Below are positions 43,488 to 51,870 of a stretch of DNA of 64,000 nt, one piece after another. The notes below the pieces were generated by a model. The model saw only the letters and a list, made by a program, of their open reading frames with translations, ran no database searches and was not told where the DNA came from. Made by a program: the position numbers and the translations under genes. How positions within the stretch are numbered: the stretch's first letter is position 1; each line of letters opens with the position of its first letter. This DNA is from Thermanaerothrix solaris (GTDB lineage Bacteria > Chloroflexota > Anaerolineae > Anaerolineales > Anaerolineaceae), in contig NZ_JAUHMF010000001.1 in assembly GCF_032334255.1 (NCBI RefSeq), forward strand, positions 1,054,001 to 1,118,000. Reading direction: 5' to 3'.

Positions 43488-44447
43488 TTAATACGTTTTG
43501 TACCAGTCGAACGGTGCGTCAGCCTCGAAATAATTCGTCCAGGGTTGTCCTAGAGCATAGCACAGCGCCGCCAAGCGTTCTAAACGCTCCCGTGCTACGG
43601 CTTGCAGAAAGTTGTTCCGCGCCTCTGCATCCAGACCAACCGCTTCTTGCCAAACCGCCCGCCCTACCGCAATACCGCTCGCACCACACTGACAAGCCAG
43701 GGTAACCTGGCGCAGGTAAGTCTCAAAGTCCACCGCTGCAGAAAGTAAAATCCAGGGCACTGCCGAAGCCGCGTGAAGTGCCTCTAACCCTTCCCGCCAC
43801 ATGCCTTCATCTTTGTTCTGAGCAGTAAGCGGAAACTCAGCCTTTAGCACATCTACCCCGGGAATGACGGTCAGACGGCGCGCCGTCTCGACCACCACCC
43901 AATGTTTTTCCTCATCACTTAATGGGGCCCCATCAAGCGAATAGGAAAGCGGCTCCAACATCAAAGGAAGATCATACTTCAGGCTTTCGGCTCCTACCTG
44001 GGCCACAAATGCCTCGATTTCCCCCGCCGTAGGTGCCTGAGGATGATAATACACCAGCAACTTGATCATATTTGCCCCCATGCGGCGCGCCTTCTCCACA
44101 CTCCACCCTGGTAATACCTGAGAGCGCCGCGCTCCAGGTTCACCGCTGTAACCGGTTGCCTCAACTGCCACGACCAATCCCACGTGGCCGGGCAAGTTGC
44201 GGGCTGCAATCGCCTGAGCCGCCGAAACCTCCGGATCCAACAATACGGCGGTCGCCGATTTAGCCAGCGCCGCAACAACATCAAGCTTGAACTGCGAAAG
44301 TACGGCATCACTTACCGCCCCCGGATCCTGAGGGTTAAGCGCCCGGCGCAGGTTCTGACGATGATCCAGTGCCAGCACCGTGAACGTAAAACGAGCACTG
44401 CTACATTGTTGTAAACCGCGCAGTTTTCCAATTGAACGTTTTTCCAT
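43488..44447 (-). CDS. LacD-like class I aldolase
   Basis: A 319-residue aldolase of the LacD/DeoC superfamily. 'TFTVLALDHRQNLR', 'MIKLLVYYHPQAPT' and the Schiff-base Lys in 'GVDVLKAEFPL' are the visible markers. LacD splits tagatose-1,6-bisphosphate; related enzymes act on sulfofructose-1-phosphate, so the substrate is not settled. The ATG at 44447 follows AAGGTG. First structural gene after the DeoR regulator. Confidence 0.85.
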   Translation of the reverse strand: MEKRSIGKLRGLQQCSSARFTFTVLALDHRQNLRRALNPQDPGAVSDAVLSQFKLDVVAALAKSATAVLLDPEVSAAQAIAARNLPGHVGLVVAVEATGYSGEPGARRSQVLPGWSVEKARRMGANMIKLLVYYHPQAPTAGEIEAFVAQVGAESLKYDLPLMLEPLSYSLDGAPLSDEEKHWVVVETARRLTVIPGVDVLKAEFPLTAQNKDEGMWREGLEALHAASAVPWILLSAAVDFETYLRQVTLACQCGASGIAVGRAVWQEAVGLDAEARNNFLQAVARERLERLAALCYALGQPWTNYFEADAPFDWYKTY

Positions 44448-44532
44448 GAGATTCACCTTACCACTTGCGATGAGAAAGTAATGTTAAACTCTATGAGCCC
44501 TGAATGGTAACTTCTTTATACCCCATCCCAAC

Positions 44533-45321
44533 TTATGCTTGGATGACCTGCACCCCCGCCTGACGCAGTGCTTCAACAAACTCTTGGGGAGCACCCGTAT
44601 CGGTAATCAGGGTATGAATGGTATTAATGGGAGCCACCCGCGCTGTAGAAACACGCCCACACTTTGAATGATCGGCCAAAACGATGATCTCTCGACCGAT
44701 TTTTAGAATGGCGCGATCGGTAAGCGTCTCCGGCAGGTAAGCGTTGGTCAGACCCTCGCTCACATCCACCGCGTGAATGCCAATGAACACCTTATCTGCC
44801 CGGACTTCACTCAGTGCCTGTTCGGTGATATGGCCAATGAACGAAAGTTCACTGGAACGAAGCACACCCCCCAACCCCACCAGGGTGATTCCACTTGAGG
44901 CTGCCAATTCGTTGATCACCGGGAGAGAATTGGTGATTACCGTCAAGTTATTGAAAGCGCGTAGCAGCCGCGCCAATTCCAAAACCGTCGAACCCGAACC
45001 GAGAAAGATCGTCTCTCCTTCTTGGATGAGCTTGACGGCGGCCTGGGCAATGCGCCGTTTCTCTTCCAAATGTTGGTTAGAGCGTTGGAGGATGGGGGGC
45101 TCTGCTGGTGCCCGGCGCGCAGGGATAGCACCACCACGCACTTTGCAGATCAAACCTCGTTGATCCAGGGCTTCTAAATCCCGCCGCGCCGTTGCCTCAC
45201 TAATACCAAACGCCTCACAAATCTCGGCAATGCTCACACGCTGGCGACGATTAATGAAATCGAGGATCAATCCCTGCCGATCCGGACCAGGAAAGGCTGT
45301 TTTCTGCGCCTGAGTTTTCAT
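44533..45321 (-). CDS. DeoR-family regulator
   Basis: A 262-residue repressor. The N-terminal winged helix 'RQGLILDFINRRQRVSIAEI' with 'ISEATARRDLEALDQRGL' is followed by the DeoRC sugar-phosphate-binding domain ('IFLGSGSTVLELARLL', 'ITNSLPVINELA', 'ADHSKCGRVSTARVA'). The ATG at 45321 follows AAGGAATG. It leads the sugar operon and probably represses it until a sugar phosphate binds. Own promoter at 45374-45402. Confidence 0.94.
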   Translation of the reverse strand: MKTQAQKTAFPGPDRQGLILDFINRRQRVSIAEICEAFGISEATARRDLEALDQRGLICKVRGGAIPARRAPAEPPILQRSNQHLEEKRRIAQAAVKLIQEGETIFLGSGSTVLELARLLRAFNNLTVITNSLPVINELAASSGITLVGLGGVLRSSELSFIGHITEQALSEVRADKVFIGIHAVDVSEGLTNAYLPETLTDRAILKIGREIIVLADHSKCGRVSTARVAPINTIHTLITDTGAPQEFVEALRQAGVQVIQA

Positions 45322-45373
45322 TGGAGCATTCCTTGTTATATCATACGATCCGACAAATGAATGATTATGACCG

Positions 45374-45402
45374 ATTGTACGATATTTTGATTGAATTTGC
45401 AA
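45374..45402 (-). promoter_or_regulatory. Promoter of the DeoR-sugar operon
   Basis: Minus strand: TTGCAA (45402-45397), 17-nt spacer, TACAAT (45379-45374). Confidence 0.65.
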
Positions 45403-45547
45403 CTCTCATCCTGCTACTTTATCCATGATTGGTATCCCCTCAGATTAAGCAATTTTGCCTACCAGGGTTCACGCTATGCAGCGCTCGGTTATTTTTAACT
45501 CTATCGTTATACTCCAAATTAGACCACACCATTAAGGCGAAGGATCC

Positions 45548-46006
45548 ATGCGTTTTGTGAGACTAACCCTAAACCCCCGGAAGAGAAAAACCTTCTTGTT
45601 GTTTTTAGTGATTGCCGTTTTGTGGCTTACGGCATGTAGCCGCTCAACCTCGACCTTACCAATGGCGCCGCTCGACAAAATGCCCCCCGAAGTTCAAAAA
45701 GCACCTGTTTCGGTACAAGATGCCTATCGTTTTGCGGTGGCCAACCCAGAGGTCCTCTCTCAAGTGCCCTGCTATTGCGGATGTGGGGCTGTAGGTCATA
45801 CCTCAAATTATGACTGTTATGTCAAAGACGTTCAGTCCTCAGGGAGTATAGAATTTGACTCCCATGCGTTGGGGTGCTCCATTTGTGTAGATATCACCCG
45901 GGACGTAATGCGCTTGACCCAAGAGGGCAAGGCCTTGGAGGATATCCAGACCTATATAAATCGCACTTATTCCCAATATGGACCGCCAACACCGTTAAAA
46001 CCATGA
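45548..46006 (+). CDS. PCYCGC-domain lipoprotein
   Basis: A 152-residue secreted protein. The lipobox 'LTAC' sets lipid-modified Cys30. The signature 'PCYCGCGAVGHTSNYDCYV' (Cys75, 77, 79 and 90) and a later 'LGCSICVD' identify the PCYCGC family, whose Cys-rich site probably binds metal or a cofactor; function unknown. First gene of a four-gene run in which the others are copper or iron-sulfur redox proteins. The stop overlaps the next start as ATGA. Confidence 0.85.
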   Translation: MRFVRLTLNPRKRKTFLLFLVIAVLWLTACSRSTSTLPMAPLDKMPPEVQKAPVSVQDAYRFAVANPEVLSQVPCYCGCGAVGHTSNYDCYVKDVQSSGSIEFDSHALGCSICVDITRDVMRLTQEGKALEDIQTYINRTYSQYGPPTPLKP

Positions 46007-46515
46007 AGCACGCCAAAACTGTAGTTCAACATCTTGCCTCACTTCAATGGCGTACCGGTCTAATTTTTATCCTGGCCGCGGCTATAATCCTTGGAACGCC
46101 AATGCCGCTTTCTTCCGCTCCGATCAGTGAAAGCTATATTCGTATTGAAGCCAGTAGATACCGTTTCACCCCAGAGCAGATCTATATATCACCCGGTGAG
46201 CGAGTGACAATTGAACTGGTGGCCACCGATGTTAAGCATGGTCTGAGCCTGGACGGTTACTCATTAAACCTGGAGGCTGAACCAGGGCAACCGGCGCGGG
46301 CAACATTCATAGCCACTCATCCTGGCGTGTACCGCTTCCGCTGTTCGGTGGCCTGTGGAAACTTACATCCGTTTATGTTGGGCAAGATCCAAATCGGTGC
46401 TAACCTCCCCCTATTACGCGGAAGTCTTTTGGTCATAATCGCAATAGTTTTAGCCCTCTTCTACCACCCTATCCCCCAGCACCATAATAACCGTGCCTTA
46501 AATGATCTCTATTGA
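46003..46515 (+). CDS. Membrane-anchored cupredoxin with CuA-type site
   Basis: A 170-residue protein with an N-terminal helix (19-31), a cupredoxin fold and a C-terminal helix (about 138-155). The binuclear CuA ligands are visible: His79 (DVKHGL), then C-X3-C-G-X2-H-X2-M as Cys114, Cys118, His122 and Met125 (CSVACGNLHPFM), as in cytochrome oxidase subunit II and N2O reductase. It should carry electrons outside the membrane. No oxidase subunit I is nearby. It overlaps the next gene by 14 nt. Confidence 0.85.
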   Translation: MKHAKTVVQHLASLQWRTGLIFILAAAIILGTPMPLSSAPISESYIRIEASRYRFTPEQIYISPGERVTIELVATDVKHGLSLDGYSLNLEAEPGQPARATFIATHPGVYRFRCSVACGNLHPFMLGKIQIGANLPLLRGSLLVIIAIVLALFYHPIPQHHNNRALNDLY

Positions 46516-47827
46516 GGTAAGCCGTTTTTCATGGATAAATTCTTTGTTGCGCAGTCGCTGGCCGCAATTCATTCTACGTGCGCTTATATTGGCCGGTTTT
46601 ATTTTCACGATTCTAAGCGGGTTTTTGGGATCTCAGGTGGGAAGCCACAACTTTGCGATCATCTTCGTGTGGATCGCCTGGTGGAGTGCATTGAAACTTT
46701 TCTTTATCCCCTTGGGAGGTCGCACCTGGTGTAGTATTTGCCCCATCCCCTTACCCGGTGAGTGGCTACAAAACAAAGGAATTCTCCGTTCGCGAGGGCC
46801 TCAAACCCGACCAGGAAAACGTTGGCCTCGCCTCTGGCGCAATGCCTGGTTGCCAGTATTCGGTTTTGTGTTGGTAGGCTGGTTTGGCGCTATTATTTTG
46901 ACCGCCCCACGGGTCACCGCCTTCGTTCTATTAGGGTTATTTCTTTTGGCGACAATGCTAAGTCTGATTTACGAGCGACGTGCCTTCTGCCGCCATGTTT
47001 GTCCCGTCGGTGGTTTCATCGGGCTTTATGCCAGATTGGCACCACCAGTCATAAGCGTCAATGAGCCTTCTCTGTGTGCCCTCCATACCAAAAAAACTTG
47101 CTACGAAGTCTGTCCTTGGGAGCAATACCCGCCGGCGCTCAAGACCAGTGCCAATTGTGGCCTGTGCCTGGAATGCCTGCGCGCTTGCCCATACAACAAC
47201 ATTAGCCTTCGCCTGCGCCCCTGGGGCGCCGAGTTACCTTTAGCGGCGAAAATGGGCCTAGACGACGTCTTTCTTGCGCTAACAATGTTGACCACCGCCG
47301 CCATCGATACCGTAATTTTTCTGGGGCCTTGGGGCATATTAAAGTCCGTTGCTTACACCATAGGCAGTCCGGCTTGGTGGATCTTTGCGGCAAGCTTTCT
47401 CCTCTTAACTCTTGTAATCGTTCCTGCCTTTTATACCTTGGTGGTGTGGGTTGCCGAAAGGATAAGGAAAGAACGATTTTCTTTCAAACGTTCGTTGGTC
47501 TATTATGGGCCAATTCTCCTCCCTATTGGGCTGACGAGTTGGATGGCTTTCACGTTGGCATTTGCCTCGACAAAATCCTCTTACCTTCTGCCTGTACTTT
47601 CCGACCCTTTGGGTTGGGGTTGGAATCTGCTGGGGCTTACCAACCACCTCCCAACCGGACAAACCTCGTCATTTAGCCTGGCTTTACAAACCCTTCTCCT
47701 TGCAGGTGGCGCCATGAGCGCCACGGAAACTGCACGTAAATTATCTCGGTCTACACGCGAGTCCATTCCGCTATTGGCATTTATTGCCACTTATACGTGG
47801 ATCATGTTGTGGTTGCTGTTAGGATGA
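46502..47827 (+). CDS. Polyferredoxin-like membrane 4Fe-4S protein
   Basis: A 441-residue protein with eight or more helices and Cys motifs 'CSICPIPLPGEW', 'CRHVCPVGG', 'CYEVCPWE' and 'CGLCLECLRACPYN'. The last is a ferredoxin-type 4Fe-4S site. The layout recalls NapH, NosR C-terminal parts and CcoG, which move electrons across or along the membrane, often from quinol. It lies between two CuA proteins, suggesting an electron path to them. Overlaps both neighbours. Confidence 0.85.
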   Translation: MISIEVSRFSWINSLLRSRWPQFILRALILAGFIFTILSGFLGSQVGSHNFAIIFVWIAWWSALKLFFIPLGGRTWCSICPIPLPGEWLQNKGILRSRGPQTRPGKRWPRLWRNAWLPVFGFVLVGWFGAIILTAPRVTAFVLLGLFLLATMLSLIYERRAFCRHVCPVGGFIGLYARLAPPVISVNEPSLCALHTKKTCYEVCPWEQYPPALKTSANCGLCLECLRACPYNNISLRLRPWGAELPLAAKMGLDDVFLALTMLTTAAIDTVIFLGPWGILKSVAYTIGSPAWWIFAASFLLLTLVIVPAFYTLVVWVAERIRKERFSFKRSLVYYGPILLPIGLTSWMAFTLAFASTKSSYLLPVLSDPLGWGWNLLGLTNHLPTGQTSSFSLALQTLLLAGGAMSATETARKLSRSTRESIPLLAFIATYTWIMLWLLLG

Positions 47828-48840
47828 AACACGAACATCTTGCTCGCGTTATTATTGTCACCCTATTGGCGCTTGTCCTGGCTCTTCCAGTTATCGGCAA
47901 GTTCTTGTGGCATTTAAGTTACCCTGCAGTGTTAGAAATGCACGCTCGCTTGCCTGAATCCGGTGGTTGGTCACCGAGCACGATCACTGTTCGCAGCGGA
48001 CAACCTATTACCCTCCGCTTTACTAGCGAGGATGTCGTACACGGATTTGCCATTGGCAAACTCAACCAGCCCGAGATTGAAATATTGCCCGGTGAATTTG
48101 TCGAGGCAACTCTAACGTTCTCTGCTCCCGGCACTTACACTTTTTACTGCACCCGATGGTGTGGCCCCAACCACTGGCGCATGCGGGGGGTGATTAACGT
48201 CATCGGTGATGGCTCCACACCAACTCCGGAACCCACACCACTTTACCTTGTGTTAGGCATTGACCTGGATACCCCACACCGCGCAGAAATCATGCCTCAT
48301 CGGATGGCTGATCCCCAGCGTGGGGCAAAATTGAAGGATCGCCTACCCGCTTATGCTCTCGAACACACCACTTATCTTTCCAACAGCCCGGCTTCATTAT
48401 GGATGCGCCTCCGCGCCGAACCTTCGCTACAAGTCTTGAATGACGATGATCTTTGGGACCTTGTGGCTTGGGTTTGGGAACAACACACCTCGCCCCAAGC
48501 GATTGCCACGGGGCAAAAACTCTATGCCCAAAATTGCGCTGCCTGCCACGGTGAAACCGGGCAGGGTGATGGAGTCATGATGCGCGATCTGTCTCCCCCG
48601 CCCTCTGATAATCACATTACTACTTACAACGGGCATACCCGGCCGCCCGATTGGAGTGATCCGCGCCAACTCCTTGGGGCTAGTCCAGCCCTCCTGGCCG
48701 GCAAAGTGACCCGTGGAGGTATGGGCACCGGTATGCCTTATTGGGGGCCCATTTTCACCCCGGAACAAATTGATGCATTAGTGGCTTATCTCTATCGTTT
48801 TGCCTGGAACGCGCTCCCTGAGCACCCTTTAAAGCGTTAA
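47824..48840 (+). CDS. CuA cupredoxin fused to cytochrome c
   Basis: A 338-residue protein with one N-terminal helix, a cupredoxin domain (45-127) and a class I cytochrome c domain (225-330). CuA ligands: His73, then Cys109, Cys113, His117 and Met120 (CTRWCGPNHWRM). Haem site: Cys238-X2-Cys241-His242 (NCAACHG), probable axial Met304 (GTGMPYW). This is the subunit II-cytochrome c layout of caa3 oxidases, but no subunit I follows. The ATG at 47824 overlaps the previous stop (ATGA). Convergent with the kinase gene, which ends 1 nt later. Confidence 0.88.
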   Translation: MKHEHLARVIIVTLLALVLALPVIGKFLWHLSYPAVLEMHARLPESGGWSPSTITVRSGQPITLRFTSEDVVHGFAIGKLNQPEIEILPGEFVEATLTFSAPGTYTFYCTRWCGPNHWRMRGVINVIGDGSTPTPEPTPLYLVLGIDLDTPHRAEIMPHRMADPQRGAKLKDRLPAYALEHTTYLSNSPASLWMRLRAEPSLQVLNDDDLWDLVAWVWEQHTSPQAIATGQKLYAQNCAACHGETGQGDGVMMRDLSPPPSDNHITTYNGHTRPPDWSDPRQLLGASPALLAGKVTRGGMGTGMPYWGPIFTPEQIDALVAYLYRFAWNALPEHPLKR

Positions 48841-48841
48841 A

Positions 48842-49897
48842 TTAGATGCTGACCCGCACCCGCGTGCCTTTGCCAGGGGCCGATTCTAACTCCAAATGGG
48901 CTCCGATTAATTCTGCCCGTTCGCGCATTCCCAAAAGCCCAAAATGCCCTTGCAAGGCAAAATCAGTTGGAGCGGCAGGTAACTGAAAACCGACCCCATT
49001 GTCTTCCACTTCTAGCGCTACCTTCCGGTCTTCGAAGGTCACACGAAGGTGAGCCTGCAGCGCTTTCGCATGACGGATGACATTATTAAGTGCTTCCTGG
49101 GCAATACGATATAGAACAAGTTCAACCTGAGGATCGAGGCGCCTTTCCCAACCTATACATTCAAAATGTATCTGTACACCACTGGATTGCTCAACTTCGC
49201 GGGCTAACATTTCCAATGCTGTGACCAGTCCTAAATCCTCCAAGTAGATGGGACGCAGCGCCCGGATAAGACGACGCAAGTTTTCAATGGTCTGTTCGGC
49301 TAATTGCTCCAACTCTCGCAAAGCTTTCTTACCATTGGGATCACGCACCGACTTGAGGGCTAATTGAACATGGTGTTTCAGCGCAATCAGCGCCTGGATG
49401 GTATCATCATGAAGTTCACGCGCCAGACGGCGACGTTCTTCTTCCTGTCCTGTGGTGATGGCATTGATATAATCGCGTAAACCTTCCTGGGCTGCTTGGA
49501 CTTTACGCGCCATTTCAATGAGTTCGTGTTGCAAATTCTGTATCTCGACAATCCCCCCTACCGGTCGCTGAACGAACTCAAAATCACCCTCGGCTAATGC
49601 CACAGCCTGCTTTTCCAGTGCCTGCAAGGGACGAATGATTTGCCTTGTGCCAAACCAGAACGCCGCACCGGCAACTGCCAGGGGGATAAGCAGAACCAAT
49701 GGGGCTACTAAGGTCAATTCCAAGAGGGGATCGGTTGCCGCTTTCCAGGCTTCCTCAGTTAAATACTGGCGCATAACATGCTCATGCAATGCCAAACTAC
49801 CCACGACCACACCAATAAGAACCAGGGTAATGGGTAAAACCATCCAAAACAACGCCTGGAACCCCGAGGCGCTGAATACATTGAAACGTCTATTCAT
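48842..49897 (-). CDS. NarL-type sensor histidine kinase
   Basis: About 351 residues. Two transmembrane helices (about 9-33 and 63-85) enclose a short outer loop; a HAMP segment (IRPLQALEKQAVALAEGDFE) leads to the HisKA_3 box 'RRRLARELHDDTIQAL' with the phosphorylated His, then an HATPase_c domain ('NNVIRHAKA', 'VEDNGVGF', 'GHFGLLGMRERA'). The small sensor region hints at sensing in the membrane. The start is placed at 49897 because GGGAG touches the alternative ATG at 49909. It overlaps the regulator gene by 8 nt. Confidence 0.92.
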   Translation of the reverse strand: MNRRFNVFSASGFQALFWMVLPITLVLIGVVVGSLALHEHVMRQYLTEEAWKAATDPLLELTLVAPLVLLIPLAVAGAAFWFGTRQIIRPLQALEKQAVALAEGDFEFVQRPVGGIVEIQNLQHELIEMARKVQAAQEGLRDYINAITTGQEEERRRLARELHDDTIQALIALKHHVQLALKSVRDPNGKKALRELEQLAEQTIENLRRLIRALRPIYLEDLGLVTALEMLAREVEQSSGVQIHFECIGWERRLDPQVELVLYRIAQEALNNVIRHAKALQAHLRVTFEDRKVALEVEDNGVGFQLPAAPTDFALQGHFGLLGMRERAELIGAHLELESAPGKGTRVRVSI

Positions 49898-50585
49898 GGT
49901 TGAACTCATCTCCCGAAAATTCGCCTGGCCGGGGGATTAACCCCAAAGCCACCGCTCGCATCACCGCTTCGGTACGACTGCTAACTTGTAATTTAGCAAA
50001 AACATGGGCTAAATGACCTTGCACCGTTCGGTCACTGATCCCCAAGTGCACCCCAATGGCCTTATTGGTCAATCCCCGTGCCACCAGCCGCAAGACATCC
50101 AACTCGCGTTCGGTTAGCGGTTCCACCAAATGCTCGCTACGACGAAATAAAGTGGACATAAGTTTACGGGCTATAAGGGGATCAATGGCTGACTTCCCTT
50201 CGAAAACATCACGTACCGCCTGCACCAAGTCTTCCGCATCTGCCGTCTTAAGCACATAACCGTTGGCACCCGCCTGGAGCACGGCCATGACATAAGGGTC
50301 GTCATCATAAGCAGTGAGAATGAGGATTCCTACCTGGGGAAAATGGGCTCGGACACGCTGAGTGACTTCAATCCCGCTTGCTTTCGGCATTTGTAGATCT
50401 AAGACTGCCACATCAGGTTGGTGTTTCTCAATTAACGCCAGCGCCTCTTCTCCATCCGCGGCTTCAGCGATGACTTGAATATCCCGTTCTCGTTCGAGCA
50501 ACTGACGTATTCCCGCCCGCACAATGTGATGATCGTCTGCCAGCAGCACCCGGATTTTACTTCTCGCTTTTAAACGCTTTTCCAT
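49890..50585 (-). CDS. NarL/FixJ-type response regulator
   Basis: A 231-residue regulator. The receiver domain has 'VLLADDHHIVRAGI', phospho-acceptor Asp in 'VAVLDLQMP', and 'ILTAYDDDPYVM' with 'YVLKTADAEDL'. The C-terminal LuxR HTH is 'TERELDVLRLVARGLTNKAI' with 'SDRTVQGHLAHVFAKL'. Paired with the overlapping histidine kinase. Its position between the CuA operon and the UGA-containing gene set suggests control of one or both, without direct proof. Confidence 0.94.
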   Translation of the reverse strand: MEKRLKARSKIRVLLADDHHIVRAGIRQLLERERDIQVIAEAADGEEALALIEKHQPDVAVLDLQMPKASGIEVTQRVRAHFPQVGILILTAYDDDPYVMAVLQAGANGYVLKTADAEDLVQAVRDVFEGKSAIDPLIARKLMSTLFRRSEHLVEPLTERELDVLRLVARGLTNKAIGVHLGISDRTVQGHLAHVFAKLQVSSRTEAVMRAVALGLIPRPGEFSGDEFNHE

Positions 50586-50676
50586 ATTTCCACAACTCTC
50601 ACCAATATGATGTTTGATTATAGCCTATTCTCAAAAATGCCCCAGCGGATGGCGGGATTCCGTCCATATAGATTCA

Positions 50677-51342
50677 TCAGTCTTTATAGATCCGGTATAT
50701 CCTAACACAACGCACCAGCAAGTCAGCAATTCCCCATCCCGCTAATAAACCGGTAAACAACCGCATCCAGGAATTAAAAGAACCCAACGCATCTCCGGCA
50801 TAAAACCAAGGCGGAAGCGCGTTATCGGTCAAGACAACCAACCACAAGTTGTTAGCCCGAAAGCCCTGATCAATGCCAGATAAATCACTCACTAGATGGG
50901 AAAACCCATCCACGGCCATGGGTGCGAGGAAAAGCAGGGACATGAGATTAGGATGCTTACTAAGGGCTGGACTCCAAAACCATCGTAGGGCAGTAAAAAC
51001 CCAAATACTGGTGTAGAACGAAACCATACGATCCGACCAGGCCACCTTCCATCCTATAATGGGGTTTCCTATAAACTGGCGCAGAACAAGAGGATCTGTG
51101 GTCGGCTTCCAAGCCGCTTGAATCTCCGCCAGAGTGTACATTGGTTTGGTTCCGAACAAGAAAAAGGACCGTTGCGGTAACTGATGACAGAAGAAGGAGT
51201 AAATCCGATAGATCACCCCGGCAAGTTCGGACTGCCCTAAGTACATCAATACGGGTGCTAGGAAAGGCATTAAAACCCACTCCCCATATGCCCCCCAAAG
51301 GATCAACATGATACGGCGCCAGCGCAATTCGGTCACAGTCAC
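50677..51342 (-). CDS. DUF2085-type membrane protein
   Basis: A 221-residue protein with about four or five helices and the stretch 'IYSFFCHQLPQRSFFLFG', the hallmark of DUF2085 membrane proteins (function unknown; His and Cys suggest metal binding). 'LLFLAPMAVDGFSH' and 'DNALPPWFYAGDALG' follow. The start is a GTG at 51342 with no clear ribosome site; ATG at 51309 is an alternative. It follows the UGA-containing gene by 27 nt and is probably in the same operon. Confidence 0.75.
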   Translation of the reverse strand: MTVTELRWRRIMLILWGAYGEWVLMPFLAPVLMYLGQSELAGVIYRIYSFFCHQLPQRSFFLFGTKPMYTLAEIQAAWKPTTDPLVLRQFIGNPIIGWKVAWSDRMVSFYTSIWVFTALRWFWSPALSKHPNLMSLLFLAPMAVDGFSHLVSDLSGIDQGFRANNLWLVVLTDNALPPWFYAGDALGSFNSWMRLFTGLLAGWGIADLLVRCVRIYRIYKD

Positions 51343-51369
51343 TCAACCAACAAGGTATATTCTCAAAAC

Positions 51370-51843
51370 CTAAGGCACCCAATTCGAAAGCACATGAACT
51401 ACAACATCGGGACGTTCAGGATCATTAGTAATCAAGTGTACGGCAAAGTCGTGAGGGCCTTCCATCCCTTCATGCATCATGAAAACACCAGATCGGATCA
51501 CAGTGCTTTCACCCGGTTTGAGGACCATCGAACCGATGGTCAATCCCGGCGGTCAACACCCCTCCAGAACTTCGATGTAAGGTTTCTCCTTAAATCTCAA
51601 AATTCCATCGCCGGTATTAGTAACCTCAATCTCAAAAGTAAGTGGGGTGCCTAACTTTACAGTGTCAAATTCTATTTTAGATTGATCAACTGCTAAAACA
51701 GGTGTGCCTCTATCACCACCCACTTTTGTGCCCAACATCAATCCCAAGATCAATAAAAGCCCTCCTACTAATAAATAAACATAAACGGGAAACCTTCGGT
51801 TTCTGGGACACGAGTGATGTGATTTATGAAGCCGTTTACTCAT
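51370..51843 (-). CDS. DUF1573-like protein with in-frame UGA, candidate selenoprotein
   Basis: Read through one UGA (51555-51553), the frame encodes 157 residues to a TAG at 51370. A basic start and one helix (about 19-38) anchor an outer beta-sandwich like DUF1573/ASH domains (TPLTFEIEVTNTGDGILRF). Residue 96 is Cys, the UGA is residue 97, then Pro-Pro; related proteins known to me have Cys-Cys-Pro-Pro here. After the UGA come 'FMMHEGMEGPHDF' and 'HLITNDPERPD', both typical, so the frame is plainly coding. A hairpin at 51523-51541 has SECIS geometry. Alternatives: a nonsense mutation or a sequencing error. A redox or metal-binding role is inferred. Confidence 0.75.
51523..51541 (-). promoter_or_regulatory. 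SECIS-like hairpin after the in-frame UGA
   Basis: On the minus strand GACCATCG-GTT-CGATGGTC forms a perfect 8-bp stem. It begins 11 nt after the UGA, and the loop starts 20 nt after it with a G as the first loop base. Known bacterial SECIS rules place the loop about 16-37 nt from the UGA with a G in the first two loop positions. Confidence 0.65.
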
Positions 51844-51870
51844 ACCTTTTTGCTCCGATTCGGATTGTGG

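Noticed and set aside
51553..51843. Treating the 96-codon ORF as a complete protein ending at TGA
   Set aside because: The frame continues with conserved-looking sequence for 60 codons, and the UGA sits at an expected Cys position before Pro-Pro with a hairpin behind it.
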